A stretch of DNA of 64,000 nucleotides from contig NZ_FMUJ01000001.1 in the NCBI RefSeq assembly GCF_900100965.1, positions 1,164,272 to 1,228,271 on the forward strand. The letters run 5' to 3'. The stretch comes from Variovorax sp. EL159 (lineage in GTDB: Bacteria > Pseudomonadota > Gammaproteobacteria > Burkholderiales > Burkholderiaceae_C). Position 1 is the first letter of the stretch. Each line of letters opens with the position of its first letter. A model generated the notes under the pieces. The model was not told where the DNA came from and ran no database searches. It worked only from the letters and a program-made list of their open reading frames with translations. Of the stretch, positions 48,556 through 57,278 are shown one piece after another. Made by a program: the position numbers and the translations under genes.

Positions 48556-48583
48556 TTGACGTGGCACAATGCCAAGGTACTCA
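48556..48583 (+). promoter_or_regulatory. Putative promoter of sucAB-lpd
   Basis: TTGACG (48556-48561) and TACTCA (48578-48583) with a 16-base spacer form a plausible sigma-70 promoter about 100 bases before sucA. The -10 match is moderate. Confidence 0.4.
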
Positions 48584-48656
48584 GGCCCTTCCCCAGCCAC
48601 AGTCGCATCCGCCAACCGGTTCAGCCGTGTCGCGGAAGGTTTCTTAACCAGCTAGT

Positions 48657-48673
48657 GCTTCCCACAGGGAAGC
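48657..48673 (+). promoter_or_regulatory. Leader hairpin before the sucA ribosome-binding site
   Basis: GCTTCCC-ACA-GGGAAGC is a perfect 7-base stem with a 3-base loop. It ends just before the GAAGG ribosome-binding sequence and 15 bases before the sucA ATG. No T-run follows, so an effect on translation or RNA stability is more likely than termination. Confidence 0.45.
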
Positions 48674-48688
48674 GAAGGTCAGCGAATC

Positions 48689-51565
48689 ATGAGCGATTCA
48701 TCGACGCCATCGGCGTACAGCGCCTACCAAGGCAACACCTACCTCTTCGGCGGCAATGCGCCCTATGTCGAAGAGATGTACGAGAACTACCTCTCCAACC
48801 CCGGCAGCGTGCCTGACAACTGGCGTTCGTATTTCGACGCCCTGCAGAACGTGCCCGCTGCCGACGGCAGCAACACCCGCGACGTCCCCCACCTGCCGGT
48901 CATCAACGCTTTCGCCGAACGCGCGAAGCAGGGCACGACCAAGGTGGTGCAGGCCAGCGGCGCCGACTCCGAACTCGGCCGCAAGCGCACCGCCGTCCAG
49001 CAACTGATCGCCGCCTACCGCAATGTCGGCGTCCGCTGGGCCGACCTCGACCCGCTCAAGCGCGCCGAGCGTCCCGCCATTCCGGAACTCGAGCCCTCGT
49101 TCTACGGCTTCACCGATGCCGACCTCGAGACGGTGTTCAACACCAGCAACACATTCTTCGGCAAGGACACCATGTCCTTGCGCGACCTGCTCAACGCACT
49201 GCGCGAAACGTACTGCGGCACGATGGGTGCCGAGTACATGTACACCACCGACCAGAACCACAAGCGCTGGTGGCAGCTGCGCCTCGAAGGCGCCCGGACC
49301 AATCCGAAGCTCAGTGCCGAGCAGAAGAAGCATGTGCTCAATCGCCTGACGGCCGCCGAAGGCCTCGAGCGCTTCCTGCACACCAAGTACGTCGGCCAGA
49401 AGCGCTTCTCGCTCGAAGGCGGCGAAAGCTTCATCGTCGCGATGGACGAGCTGATCAACCAGGCCGGCGTCAAGGGCGTGCAGGAAATCGTGATCGGCAT
49501 GGCCCACCGAGGCCGCCTGAACGTGCTGGTCAACTCGCTCGGCAAGATGCCGGCCGACCTGTTCGCCGAGTTCGACCACACCGCCCCCGAAGAGCTGCCC
49601 AGCGGCGACGTCAAGTACCACCAGGGCTTCAGCTCGGACGTGACCACCCCCGGCGGCCCGGTGCACCTGAGCCTTGCGTTCAACCCCTCGCACCTTGAAA
49701 TCGTGAACCCCGTGGTCGAAGGCTCGGTGCGTGCCCGCATGGACCGCCGCGGCGATCCGCTGGGCAAGCAGGTGCTGCCCGTGATCGTGCACGGCGACGC
49801 CGCCTTCGCAGGCCAGGGCGTCGTGATGGAAACGCTGGCGCTGGCCGAAACCCGTGGCTACTCCACCGGCGGCACGGTGCACATCGTCATCAACAACCAG
49901 ATCGGCTTCACCACCAGCGACCCGCGCGACAGCCGCTCGACGCTGTATTGCTCGGACATCGTCAAGATGATCGAAGCACCGGTGCTGCACGTGAACGGTG
50001 ACGACCCCGAAGCCGTGGTGCTCGCCACCCAGCTCGCGCTGGACTTCCGCATGGAGTTCCAGAAGGACGTGGTCGTCGACATCATCTGCTTCCGCAAGCT
50101 GGGCCACAACGAGCAGGACACGCCTTCGCTCACCCAGCCGCTGATGTACAAGAAGATCGCAGCCCACCCCGGCACGCGCAAGCTGTACGCCGACAAGCTG
50201 GCTGCGCAAGGCCTGGGCGACACGCTCGGCGACGACATGGTCAAGGCGCAGCGCGCCGCGTTCGACGAAGGCAAGAACACGGTCGACCCCGTGCTCACCA
50301 ACTTCAAGAGCAAGTACGCCGTCGACTGGAGCCCGTACCTCAACAAGAAGTGGACCGACGCCGGCGACACCGCGATTCCCTCGTCCGAGTGGAAGCGCCT
50401 GGCCGAAAAGATCACCACCGCGCCGCAAGGCTTCACCGTGCACCCGCTCGTCAAGAAGGTGCTGGACGACCGCGCCGCCATGGGCCGCGGCGAGGTCAAC
50501 GTCGACTGGGGCATGGGCGAGCACATGGCCTTCGCCTCGCTGGTGGCCAGCGGCTACCCGGTTCGCCTGTCGGGCGAAGACTCGGGCCGCGGCACGTTCA
50601 CGCACCGCCACGCCGTGCTGCACGACCAGAACCGCGAAAAGTTCGACACCGGCACCTACACGCCGCTGCAGAACGTCGCTGAAAACCAGGCACCGTTCGT
50701 CGTCATCGACTCGATCCTGTCGGAAGAAGCCGTGCTCGCGTTCGAATACGGCTACGCCTCGAACGACCCGAACACGCTCGTCATCTGGGAAGCCCAGTTC
50801 GGCGACTTCGTGAACGGCGCGCAAGTGGTGATCGACCAGTTCATCGCCTCGGGCGAAGTGAAGTGGGGCCGCATCAACGGCCTGACGATGATGCTGCCGC
50901 ACGGCTACGAAGGCCAGGGCCCCGAGCACAGCTCGGCACGCCTGGAGCGCTTCATGCAGCTGAGCGCCGACACCAACATGCAGGTGGTGCAGCCGACCAC
51001 GGCCAGCCAGATCTTCCACGTGCTGCGTCGCCAGATGGTGCGCAACCTGCGCAAGCCGCTGATCATCCTCACGCCCAAGTCGCTGCTGCGCAACAAGGAC
51101 GCGACCTCGCCGCTGGCCGAGTTCACCAAGGGCAGCTTCCAGACCGTGATCCCGGAAAGCAAGGCACTGAAGGCCGAGAAGGTCAAGCGCCTGATCGCCT
51201 GCTCGGGCAAGGTCTACTACGACCTGGCCAAGAAGCGCGAGGAAAAGGGCGACGACGACGTGGCGATCATCCGCGTCGAGCAGCTCTATCCGTTCCCGCA
51301 CAAGGCCTTTGCCGCCGAGATCAAGAAGTACCCGAACCTCGTGGACGTGGTCTGGTGCCAGGACGAGCCGCAGAACCAGGGCGCCTGGTTCTTCGTGCAG
51401 CACTACATCCACGAAAACATGCAGGAAGGCCAGAAGCTCGGCTACTCCGGCCGTGCCGCCTCGGCATCGCCGGCGGTGGGCTACTCGCACCTGCACCAGG
51501 AACAGCAGAAGGCGCTCGTCGATGGCGCATTTGGCAAGCTCAAGGGCTTCGTGCTGACCAAGTAA
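48689..51565 (+). CDS. sucA: 2-oxoglutarate dehydrogenase E1 component
   Basis: A 958-residue thiamine diphosphate enzyme of the TCA cycle. The N-terminal E2-binding segment (YEEMYENYLSNPGSVPDNWR) and transketolase-like domains are present, with MAHRGRLNVLVN, GDAAFAGQGVV and LTPKSLLR. It decarboxylates 2-oxoglutarate and loads succinyl groups on SucB. The start MSDSSTPSAYSAYQGN is family-typical; GAAGG lies upstream. A hairpin and a possible promoter precede it. It is first of a sucA-sucB-lpd operon. Confidence 0.97.
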   Translation: MSDSSTPSAYSAYQGNTYLFGGNAPYVEEMYENYLSNPGSVPDNWRSYFDALQNVPAADGSNTRDVPHLPVINAFAERAKQGTTKVVQASGADSELGRKRTAVQQLIAAYRNVGVRWADLDPLKRAERPAIPELEPSFYGFTDADLETVFNTSNTFFGKDTMSLRDLLNALRETYCGTMGAEYMYTTDQNHKRWWQLRLEGARTNPKLSAEQKKHVLNRLTAAEGLERFLHTKYVGQKRFSLEGGESFIVAMDELINQAGVKGVQEIVIGMAHRGRLNVLVNSLGKMPADLFAEFDHTAPEELPSGDVKYHQGFSSDVTTPGGPVHLSLAFNPSHLEIVNPVVEGSVRARMDRRGDPLGKQVLPVIVHGDAAFAGQGVVMETLALAETRGYSTGGTVHIVINNQIGFTTSDPRDSRSTLYCSDIVKMIEAPVLHVNGDDPEAVVLATQLALDFRMEFQKDVVVDIICFRKLGHNEQDTPSLTQPLMYKKIAAHPGTRKLYADKLAAQGLGDTLGDDMVKAQRAAFDEGKNTVDPVLTNFKSKYAVDWSPYLNKKWTDAGDTAIPSSEWKRLAEKITTAPQGFTVHPLVKKVLDDRAAMGRGEVNVDWGMGEHMAFASLVASGYPVRLSGEDSGRGTFTHRHAVLHDQNREKFDTGTYTPLQNVAENQAPFVVIDSILSEEAVLAFEYGYASNDPNTLVIWEAQFGDFVNGAQVVIDQFIASGEVKWGRINGLTMMLPHGYEGQGPEHSSARLERFMQLSADTNMQVVQPTTASQIFHVLRRQMVRNLRKPLIILTPKSLLRNKDATSPLAEFTKGSFQTVIPESKALKAEKVKRLIACSGKVYYDLAKKREEKGDDDVAIIRVEQLYPFPHKAFAAEIKKYPNLVDVVWCQDEPQNQGAWFFVQHYIHENMQEGQKLGYSGRAASASPAVGYSHLHQEQQKALVDGAFGKLKGFVLTK

Positions 51566-51619
51566 AACCCGTTCTCTTTCACACGAACACCCTCAAGAAC
51601 AAAACGGAGCTCACTCCAA

Positions 51620-52891
51620 ATGTCTATCGTAGAAGTCAAAGTTCCCCAGCTTTCTGAATCCGTGGCCGAGGCCACCATGCTCACCTGGAAGAAGAAGGCC
51701 GGCGAAGCCGTCGCCGTCGATGAAATCCTGATCGAGATCGAGACCGACAAGGTCGTGCTGGAAGTGCCCGCGCCTTCGGCTGGCGTGCTGGCCGAGATCG
51801 TGCAGCCCGATGGCGCCACCGTGGTGGCCGATCAGCTGATCGCCAAGATCGACACCGAAGGCAAGGCTTCGGCCGCCGCACCGGCAGCCGCTCCCGCGGC
51901 TGCGCCGGCTGCAGCAGCGCCTGCCCCCGCAGCCGCTGCCGCCGCCACCGCCACCGGTGGTTCGAAGTCGGACGTGGCCATGCCCGCGGCCGCCAAGCTG
52001 CTGGCCGACAACAACCTGAAGACCGGCGACGTGGCCGGTACCGGCAAGGACGGCCGCGTCACCAAGGGTGACGTGCTCGGCGCGGTCGCTGCAGGCGCCA
52101 AGCCCGCCGTGGCTGCCACCATCCCCGCGCCGGCGGCCAAGCCCGCGCTGCCGCAGGTGAGCGCACCGACCGGCGCGCCCGACCTGGGCGAGCGTCCGGA
52201 ACAGCGCGTGCCCATGAGCCGCCTGCGCGCCCGCATCGCCGAGCGCCTGCTGCAGTCGCAGTCGACCAACGCCATCCTGACGACCTTCAACGAAGTCAAC
52301 ATGGCGCCCGTCATGGAACTGCGCAAGCGCTTCCAGGACAGCTTCACCAAGGAACACGGCGTGAAGCTCGGCTTCATGTCCTTCTTCGTGAAGGCCGCGG
52401 TGCACGCACTGAAGAAGTACCCGGTGATCAACGCCTCGGTCGACGGCAACGACATCCTGTACCACGGCTACTTCGACATCGGTATCGCCGTCGGTTCGCC
52501 GCGCGGCCTGGTGGTGCCGATCCTGCGCAATGCCGACCAGATGAGCTTTGCCGACATCGAAAAGAAGATCGCCGAGTTCGGCAAGAAGGCCCAGGACGGC
52601 AAGCTGGGCATCGAAGACATGACCGGCGGCACGTTCTCGATCTCGAACGGCGGCACCTTCGGCTCGATGCTGTCGACCCCGATCATCAACCCGCCCCAGT
52701 CGGCCATCCTCGGCGTGCACGCCACGAAGGATCGCGCCGTGGTCGAAAACGGCCAGATCGTCATCCGCCCGATGAACTACCTCGCCATGAGCTATGACCA
52801 CCGGATCATCGACGGCCGCGAAGCCGTGCTGGGCCTGGTTGCCATGAAGGAAGCGCTGGAAGATCCGTCGCGTCTGCTGTTCGATATCTGA
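51620..52891 (+). CDS. sucB: 2-oxoglutarate dehydrogenase E2 (dihydrolipoamide succinyltransferase)
   Basis: A 423-residue E2 with one N-terminal lipoyl domain ([20 protein letters not shown], lipoylated Lys in ETDKVVLE), an Ala/Pro hinge, a subunit-binding domain ([13 protein letters not shown]) and a catalytic domain ending [20 protein letters not shown] and ETDKVVLE separate it from AceF. It passes succinyl groups to CoA. It lies 54 bases after sucA and 14 before lpd. Confidence 0.97.
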   Translation: MSIVEVKVPQLSESVAEATMLTWKKKAGEAVAVDEILIEIETDKVVLEVPAPSAGVLAEIVQPDGATVVADQLIAKIDTEGKASAAAPAAAPAAAPAAAAPAPAAAAAATATGGSKSDVAMPAAAKLLADNNLKTGDVAGTGKDGRVTKGDVLGAVAAGAKPAVAATIPAPAAKPALPQVSAPTGAPDLGERPEQRVPMSRLRARIAERLLQSQSTNAILTTFNEVNMAPVMELRKRFQDSFTKEHGVKLGFMSFFVKAAVHALKKYPVINASVDGNDILYHGYFDIGIAVGSPRGLVVPILRNADQMSFADIEKKIAEFGKKAQDGKLGIEDMTGGTFSISNGGTFGSMLSTPIINPPQSAILGVHATKDRAVVENGQIVIRPMNYLAMSYDHRIIDGREAVLGLVAMKEALEDPSRLLFDI

Positions 52892-52905
52892 GGAGAGAGA
52901 ACCAG

Positions 52906-54336
52906 ATGGCAAACAAACAATTCGACGTCATCGTCATCGGCGGCGGCCCTGGCGGCTACATCGCCGCCATTCGCGCAGCGCAGCTCGGCTTCAACGTCGC
53001 CTGTGTCGACGAGTGGAAGAACGGCAAGGGCGGCCCCGCACCGGGCGGCACTTGCACCAACGTCGGCTGCATCCCCTCGAAGGCACTGCTGCAATCGTCG
53101 GAGCACTTCGACCAGGCCGGCCACCACTTCGCCGACCACGGCATCAAGGTCGAAGGCCTGGGCCTCGACCTCGACAAGATGCTGGCCCGCAAGGACCAGG
53201 TCGTGAAGCAGAACAACGACGGCATCCTGTACCTGTTCAAGAAGAACAAGATCACCTTCTTTCATGGCCGCGCATCGTTCGTGAAGACCGATGAAACCGG
53301 CTACGAGATCAAGGTGGCGGGCGCAGCCGAAGAGTCGATCAGCGGCAAGCACATCGTGGTTGCCACGGGCTCCAACGCCCGCGCGCTGCCGGGCGTGCCG
53401 TTCGACGAGGAGAACATCCTCTCGAACGACGGCGCACTGCGCATCGGCGCGGTGCCGAAGAAGCTGGGCCTGATCGGCTCGGGCGTCATCGGCCTCGAAA
53501 TGGGCTCGGTGTGGCGTCGCCTGGGCGCCGAAGTCACGGTGCTCGAAGCGCTGCCGACTTTCCTCGGCGCGGTCGACGAGCAGATTGCCAAGGAAGCCAA
53601 GAAGGCTTTCGACAAGCAGAAGCTCAAGATCGAACTCGGCGTGAAGGTCGGCGAGATCAAGTCGTCCAAGAAGGGCGTGAGCGTGGCCTGGACCGACGCC
53701 AAGGGCGAAGCCCAGACGCTGGAAGTCGACAAGCTGATCGTCTCGATCGGCCGCGTGCCCAACACCATCGGCCTGAACGCCGAAGCCGTGGGCCTGAAGC
53801 TCGACGAGCGCGGCGCCATTGCCGTGGACGACGACTGCAAGACCAACCTGCCCAACGTGTGGGCCATCGGCGACGTGGTGCGCGGCCCGATGTTGGCGCA
53901 CAAGGCCGAGGAAGAGGGCGTTGCCGTGGCGGAGCGCATTGCGGGCCAGCACGGTCACGTCAACTTCAACACCGTGCCGTGGGTGATCTACACCAACCCC
54001 GAGATCGCATGGGTCGGCCAGACCGAGCAGCAGCTCAAGGCCTCGGGCCGCGCCTACAAGGCTGGCACCTTTCCGTTCCTGGCGAACGGCCGCGCACGCG
54101 CGCTGGGCGACACGACCGGCATGGTCAAGTTCCTGGCCGATGCCGCGACCGACGAGATCCTGGGCGTGCACATCGTGGGTCCGCAAGCCAGCGAACTGAT
54201 CTCCGAAGCCGTCGTGGCGATGGAATTCAAGGCGAGCGCCGAAGACATCGCGCGCATTTGCCACGCCCATCCGTCGCTGTCGGAAGCCACGAAGGAAGCG
54301 GCCCTGGCGGTCGACAAGCGCACGCTCAACTTCTGA
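52906..54336 (+). CDS. lpd: Dihydrolipoamide dehydrogenase (2-oxoglutarate dehydrogenase E3)
   Basis: A 476-residue E3 without the lipoyl extension seen at 39.3 kb. FAD motif [19 protein letters not shown], redox disulfide [20 protein letters not shown] motif [12 protein letters not shown] and catalytic [10 protein letters not shown] are present. It follows sucB by 14 bases with AGGAGAGAG upstream, so it serves the 2-oxoglutarate complex. The two E3 genes are paralogs assigned to different complexes. Confidence 0.97.
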   Translation: MANKQFDVIVIGGGPGGYIAAIRAAQLGFNVACVDEWKNGKGGPAPGGTCTNVGCIPSKALLQSSEHFDQAGHHFADHGIKVEGLGLDLDKMLARKDQVVKQNNDGILYLFKKNKITFFHGRASFVKTDETGYEIKVAGAAEESISGKHIVVATGSNARALPGVPFDEENILSNDGALRIGAVPKKLGLIGSGVIGLEMGSVWRRLGAEVTVLEALPTFLGAVDEQIAKEAKKAFDKQKLKIELGVKVGEIKSSKKGVSVAWTDAKGEAQTLEVDKLIVSIGRVPNTIGLNAEAVGLKLDERGAIAVDDDCKTNLPNVWAIGDVVRGPMLAHKAEEEGVAVAERIAGQHGHVNFNTVPWVIYTNPEIAWVGQTEQQLKASGRAYKAGTFPFLANGRARALGDTTGMVKFLADAATDEILGVHIVGPQASELISEAVVAMEFKASAEDIARICHAHPSLSEATKEAALAVDKRTLNF

Positions 54337-54352
54337 TTGTTTGAGCGAACCG

Positions 54353-54389
54353 GCTTCAATCGCCCGTCAACCGGGTGATTGAAGCTTTT
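54353..54389 (+). terminator. Intrinsic terminator after lpd
   Basis: GCTTCAATC-GCCCG (54353-54366) pairs with CGGGTGATTGAAGC (54372-54385) with one wobble position, then TTTT. It ends the sucAB-lpd transcript 24 bases before zapE. Confidence 0.82.
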
Positions 54390-54412
54390 CAATTTCCAGC
54401 GATCTGAATCCC

Positions 54413-55510
54413 TTGAGCGTCATACAGGCTTACGAAGCGGAACTCGCGGCGCGCGGGTTCAAGAGCGATCCCGCGCAACTGCGTGCCGTCCAGGCGCTCG
54501 ATCGCTGCGCGAACGAGTGGGCCGAGTACAAGGCGCAGCGTTCCAACGCGCTGAAGAAGTTCATCAACCGGCCGGAGCTGCCGCGCGGCGTGTACATGTA
54601 CGGCGGCGTCGGGCGTGGCAAGAGCTTCCTGATGGACCTGTTCTTCAACGCCGTGCCGCTGCGGCGCAAGACGCGCCTGCACTTTCACGAGTTCATGCGC
54701 GAGGTGCACCGCGAACTGCGCGAGCTGCAGGGCACCGTCAACCCGCTCGACGAGCTGGGGCTGCGCATTTCCAAGCGCTACAAGCTGATCTGCTTCGACG
54801 AATTCCACGTGGCGGACATCACCGACGCGATGATTCTTCATCGGCTGCTGGTGGCGTTGTTCGAGAACGGCGTGGGCTTTGTCACCACCTCCAACTTCAA
54901 GCCCGACGACCTGTACCCCGGCGGGCTGCATCGCGACCGCATCCTGCCCGCGATCGCGCTGCTCAACGAGAAGCTCGAAGTGCTCAGCGTGGACAACGGC
55001 ACCGACTACCGGCGCCGCACGCTCGAGCAACTGCGCATGTACCTCACGCCCAACGACGCGGCGTCCGAGAAGGAAATGCGCAAGGCCTTCGACAAGCTGG
55101 CCGAAACGGCGGATGAAAACCCCGTGCTGCACATCGAGCAGCGCGAGATCCGCGCACGGCGCAAGGCCGGCGGCGTGGTCTGGTTCGACTTCAAGACGCT
55201 GTGCGGCGGACCGCGCTCGCAGAACGACTACCTCGAAATTGCCAGCCAGTTCCACACGGTGCTGCTGTCCGACGTGCCGCACATGCCGGTGCGCATGGCC
55301 TCTGAAGCACGTCGTTTCACCTGGCTGATCGACGTCTTGTACGACCGGCGCGTCAAGCTCATCATGTCGGCCGAGGTTCCGCCGGAGGCGTTGTACACCG
55401 AGGGGCCGCTGGCGCACGAGTTTCCGCGCACGGTTTCCCGGCTCACCGAGATGCAGTCGAGCGAGTTTCTTGCCCTCGAACGACGCGTCGTCGACACCCG
55501 ACTTACATGA
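54413..55510 (+). CDS. zapE: Cell division protein ZapE (AFG1-like ATPase)
   Basis: A 365-residue P-loop ATPase associated with the Z-ring in bacteria and homologous to mitochondrial AFG1. Walker A is GGVGRGKSFLMD and Walker B is LICFDEFHVADITDA; LTPNDAASEKEM and LSDVPHMP are further family segments. The start is TTG 54413 (MSVIQAYEAELAARGF); no ATG or GTG is available without truncating the N-terminus. It overlaps the next gene's ATG by 4 bases. Confidence 0.93.
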   Translation: MSVIQAYEAELAARGFKSDPAQLRAVQALDRCANEWAEYKAQRSNALKKFINRPELPRGVYMYGGVGRGKSFLMDLFFNAVPLRRKTRLHFHEFMREVHRELRELQGTVNPLDELGLRISKRYKLICFDEFHVADITDAMILHRLLVALFENGVGFVTTSNFKPDDLYPGGLHRDRILPAIALLNEKLEVLSVDNGTDYRRRTLEQLRMYLTPNDAASEKEMRKAFDKLAETADENPVLHIEQREIRARRKAGGVVWFDFKTLCGGPRSQNDYLEIASQFHTVLLSDVPHMPVRMASEARRFTWLIDVLYDRRVKLIMSAEVPPEALYTEGPLAHEFPRTVSRLTEMQSSEFLALERRVVDTRLT

Positions 55511-56172
55511 AAAAAATCGCTCTTGCCCTGTTGATGACACTGGCCAGCCTGCCGCTTTGGGCGCAGTCCAATGCGGCGTCGGGCGGTGTCGACCTCGATG
55601 CCGAACGCAGCAGGCTTTCCGCCGAACGCGAGGCCGTCGAAAAGCGTTTTCTGCAAGAGCGGGTGGCCTGCTACAAGAAATTCGCGGTCGAAGACTGCCT
55701 GCGCGAGAGCCGCGACCGGCGGCGCGTCGACACGGCCAACATCAAGCGCCAGGAAACGGCGATCAACGACATCCAGCGCCAGCGCAGCGGCGCGGCCGAG
55801 CTGCAGAAGCTCGACCAGAAGGCGAGCACGCCGCGTTCGGAGGATTCGCCCGAGAAGCGAGACCAGTCGATCCAGAACCAGAAGGACCGCGAGCAGCGCG
55901 CCGCCGACCACGCGGCCAGCCGGGCTTCGGCCGCGGCACAGGATGCCGAGCGCCAGCGCCAGTTCGAATCCAAGCAAAAGGCGAACGCCGACGAGCAGGC
56001 CAAGGCTGCGCAGCGCCGGGCCGAGGCGCCGACCGCCGTCCAGCAGTACGAAAACAAGCAAAAGCGTGCCGAGGAGCACCGGGCCAGCCGCGAGCGGCAG
56101 AACGCCAACCGCAGCAAGCCGCGCGGTGCGCCGTTGCCGCCGGCACCGGCTGCCTCGGCGCCCGCGCGCTGA
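55507..56172 (+). CDS. Exported charged coiled-coil protein of unknown function
   Basis: A 221-residue protein with a signal peptide (MKKIALALLMTLASLPLWAQ). The mature part is almost entirely charged and helical (RLSAEREAVEKRFLQER and repeated Arg/Gln/Ala stretches), with two Cys (ACYKK, DCLRES) near residues 57 and 67 and a Pro/Ala tail. I do not recognise the family. Its ATG overlaps the zapE stop, so it may be an envelope partner of ZapE or of division proteins; no function is claimed. Confidence 0.75.
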   Translation: MKKIALALLMTLASLPLWAQSNAASGGVDLDAERSRLSAEREAVEKRFLQERVACYKKFAVEDCLRESRDRRRVDTANIKRQETAINDIQRQRSGAAELQKLDQKASTPRSEDSPEKRDQSIQNQKDREQRAADHAASRASAAAQDAERQRQFESKQKANADEQAKAAQRRAEAPTAVQQYENKQKRAEEHRASRERQNANRSKPRGAPLPPAPAASAPAR

Positions 56173-56197
56173 GTCAGATATGGGAGTGGCCTGCCGG

Positions 56198-56968
56198 TCA
56201 GTCCGCTGCCGGGAGCGCGTCGAGCTTCAGGACGGCAATCGAAATGTTGTCGCCGGTGCCACGGGCCCGGCGGCGTGCTTCCCCCACCAGGATTTCAACC
56301 GCATCGCGCGGCGGCTGCGCGTAGAGCACGCTTGCCAGTTCTTCGGGGCTGAAGTAGTGCCAAAGGCCGTCGCTGCAGGCCATCAGCAGATCGCCTGATT
56401 CCATCTTGGGGATGTAGTGCGGATCGATGGGCGGTGGCGTTGTCGCCATGCCCAGGCAGCCCAGCAGGATGTTGCCTTGCGGGTGCGTGTTGGCCTCGGC
56501 TTCGCTGATCTGGCCGCGGTCGATCAGCGCCTGCACGTACGAATGGTCGCGGGTGCGCTTGATGAGCTGGCCGTCGTGAAAGTGATAGATGCGCGAATCG
56601 CCGGCGTGGATCCAGGCGCAGTCGCCCTTCGGATTCATCAGGAAGGCGGCGAGGGTGCTGTGCGGTTCCTGTTCGCTCGAGATGGCGGTGAGCTTGATCA
56701 CCGTGTGCGAGTCTTCCAGCATCTGCTTGAGCATGGCCTCGGGGTTGTCGCGGCCGGGCTGGTAGCGCGTGAAGAGCTGGCGCGCCGTCATCAGCACCTG
56801 GTCGGAGGCCTTGCGCCCGCCGCTGCGCCCGCCCATGCCGTCGGCCACGACGCCCAGCACGCAGCCGGGCACGCGCGGATGGCTCATCATCAGCACCTGG
56901 TCCTGCTGGTAGGGGCGGTCACCCTTGTGGAGTCCGGTGGCCGCGGCAAGTCGAAAGCCTTGAGTCAT
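56198..56968 (-). CDS. PP2C-family serine/threonine phosphatase
   Basis: A 256-residue PPM/PP2C phosphatase. Metal-binding motifs are VVADGMGGRSGG, HAGDSRIYHF, ACSDGLWHY and GTGDNISIAV, giving the Mn/Mg-binding Asp residues. It resembles Stp-type phosphatases that remove phosphate from proteins, but no Ser/Thr kinase gene is adjacent. ATG 56968 (MTQGFRLAAATG) faces the YdcH gene divergently. Its target is unknown. Confidence 0.92.
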   Translation of the reverse strand: MTQGFRLAAATGLHKGDRPYQQDQVLMMSHPRVPGCVLGVVADGMGGRSGGRKASDQVLMTARQLFTRYQPGRDNPEAMLKQMLEDSHTVIKLTAISSEQEPHSTLAAFLMNPKGDCAWIHAGDSRIYHFHDGQLIKRTRDHSYVQALIDRGQISEAEANTHPQGNILLGCLGMATTPPPIDPHYIPKMESGDLLMACSDGLWHYFSPEELASVLYAQPPRDAVEILVGEARRRARGTGDNISIAVLKLDALPAAD

Positions 56969-57074
56969 GAGGCGTATGCGCTCAGGGCGCGTTTTCTGTC
57001 TTCTCGGGGATTCTTGTCAGGACGTATTATCGAATGAACATGCGCCGCGAAAACCCCGCGTTCGCTCCCCACCG

Positions 57075-57278
57075 TTGGACTCCAATCTTCATTCCCTTTC
57101 CCGCCAACTGATCGAACTGCGCATCGAGCATGCCGATCTGGACGCCACCATCGACCGGCTGGCCGAGGCGTTGCCACAAGACGAGCTTTTGCTGCGGCGC
57201 CTGAAAAAGCGCCGCCTTGCGCTGCGTGACCAGATCACGCGCGTCGAAAACATGCTCGACCCGAGAGAACCTGCGTGA
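57075..57278 (+). CDS. YdcH-family small coiled-coil protein (DUF465)
   Basis: A 67-residue helical protein (SNLHSLSRQLIELRIEHADL, LPQDELLLRRLKKRRLALRD) of the DUF465/YdcH family. I chose TTG 57075, giving the usual ~67-70 residues (MDSNLHSL); the frame is open further upstream but those residues are not family-like. Its TGA overlaps the helicase GTG start (GTGA). Function unknown; such proteins are predicted to be dimers. Confidence 0.8.
   Translation: MDSNLHSLSRQLIELRIEHADLDATIDRLAEALPQDELLLRRLKKRRLALRDQITRVENMLDPREPA

Noticed and set aside
48698..51496. 932-codon minus-strand open frame antisense to sucA
   Set aside because: The translated product is Val/His/Arg-rich shadow sequence with no motif; sucA on the other strand is complete.
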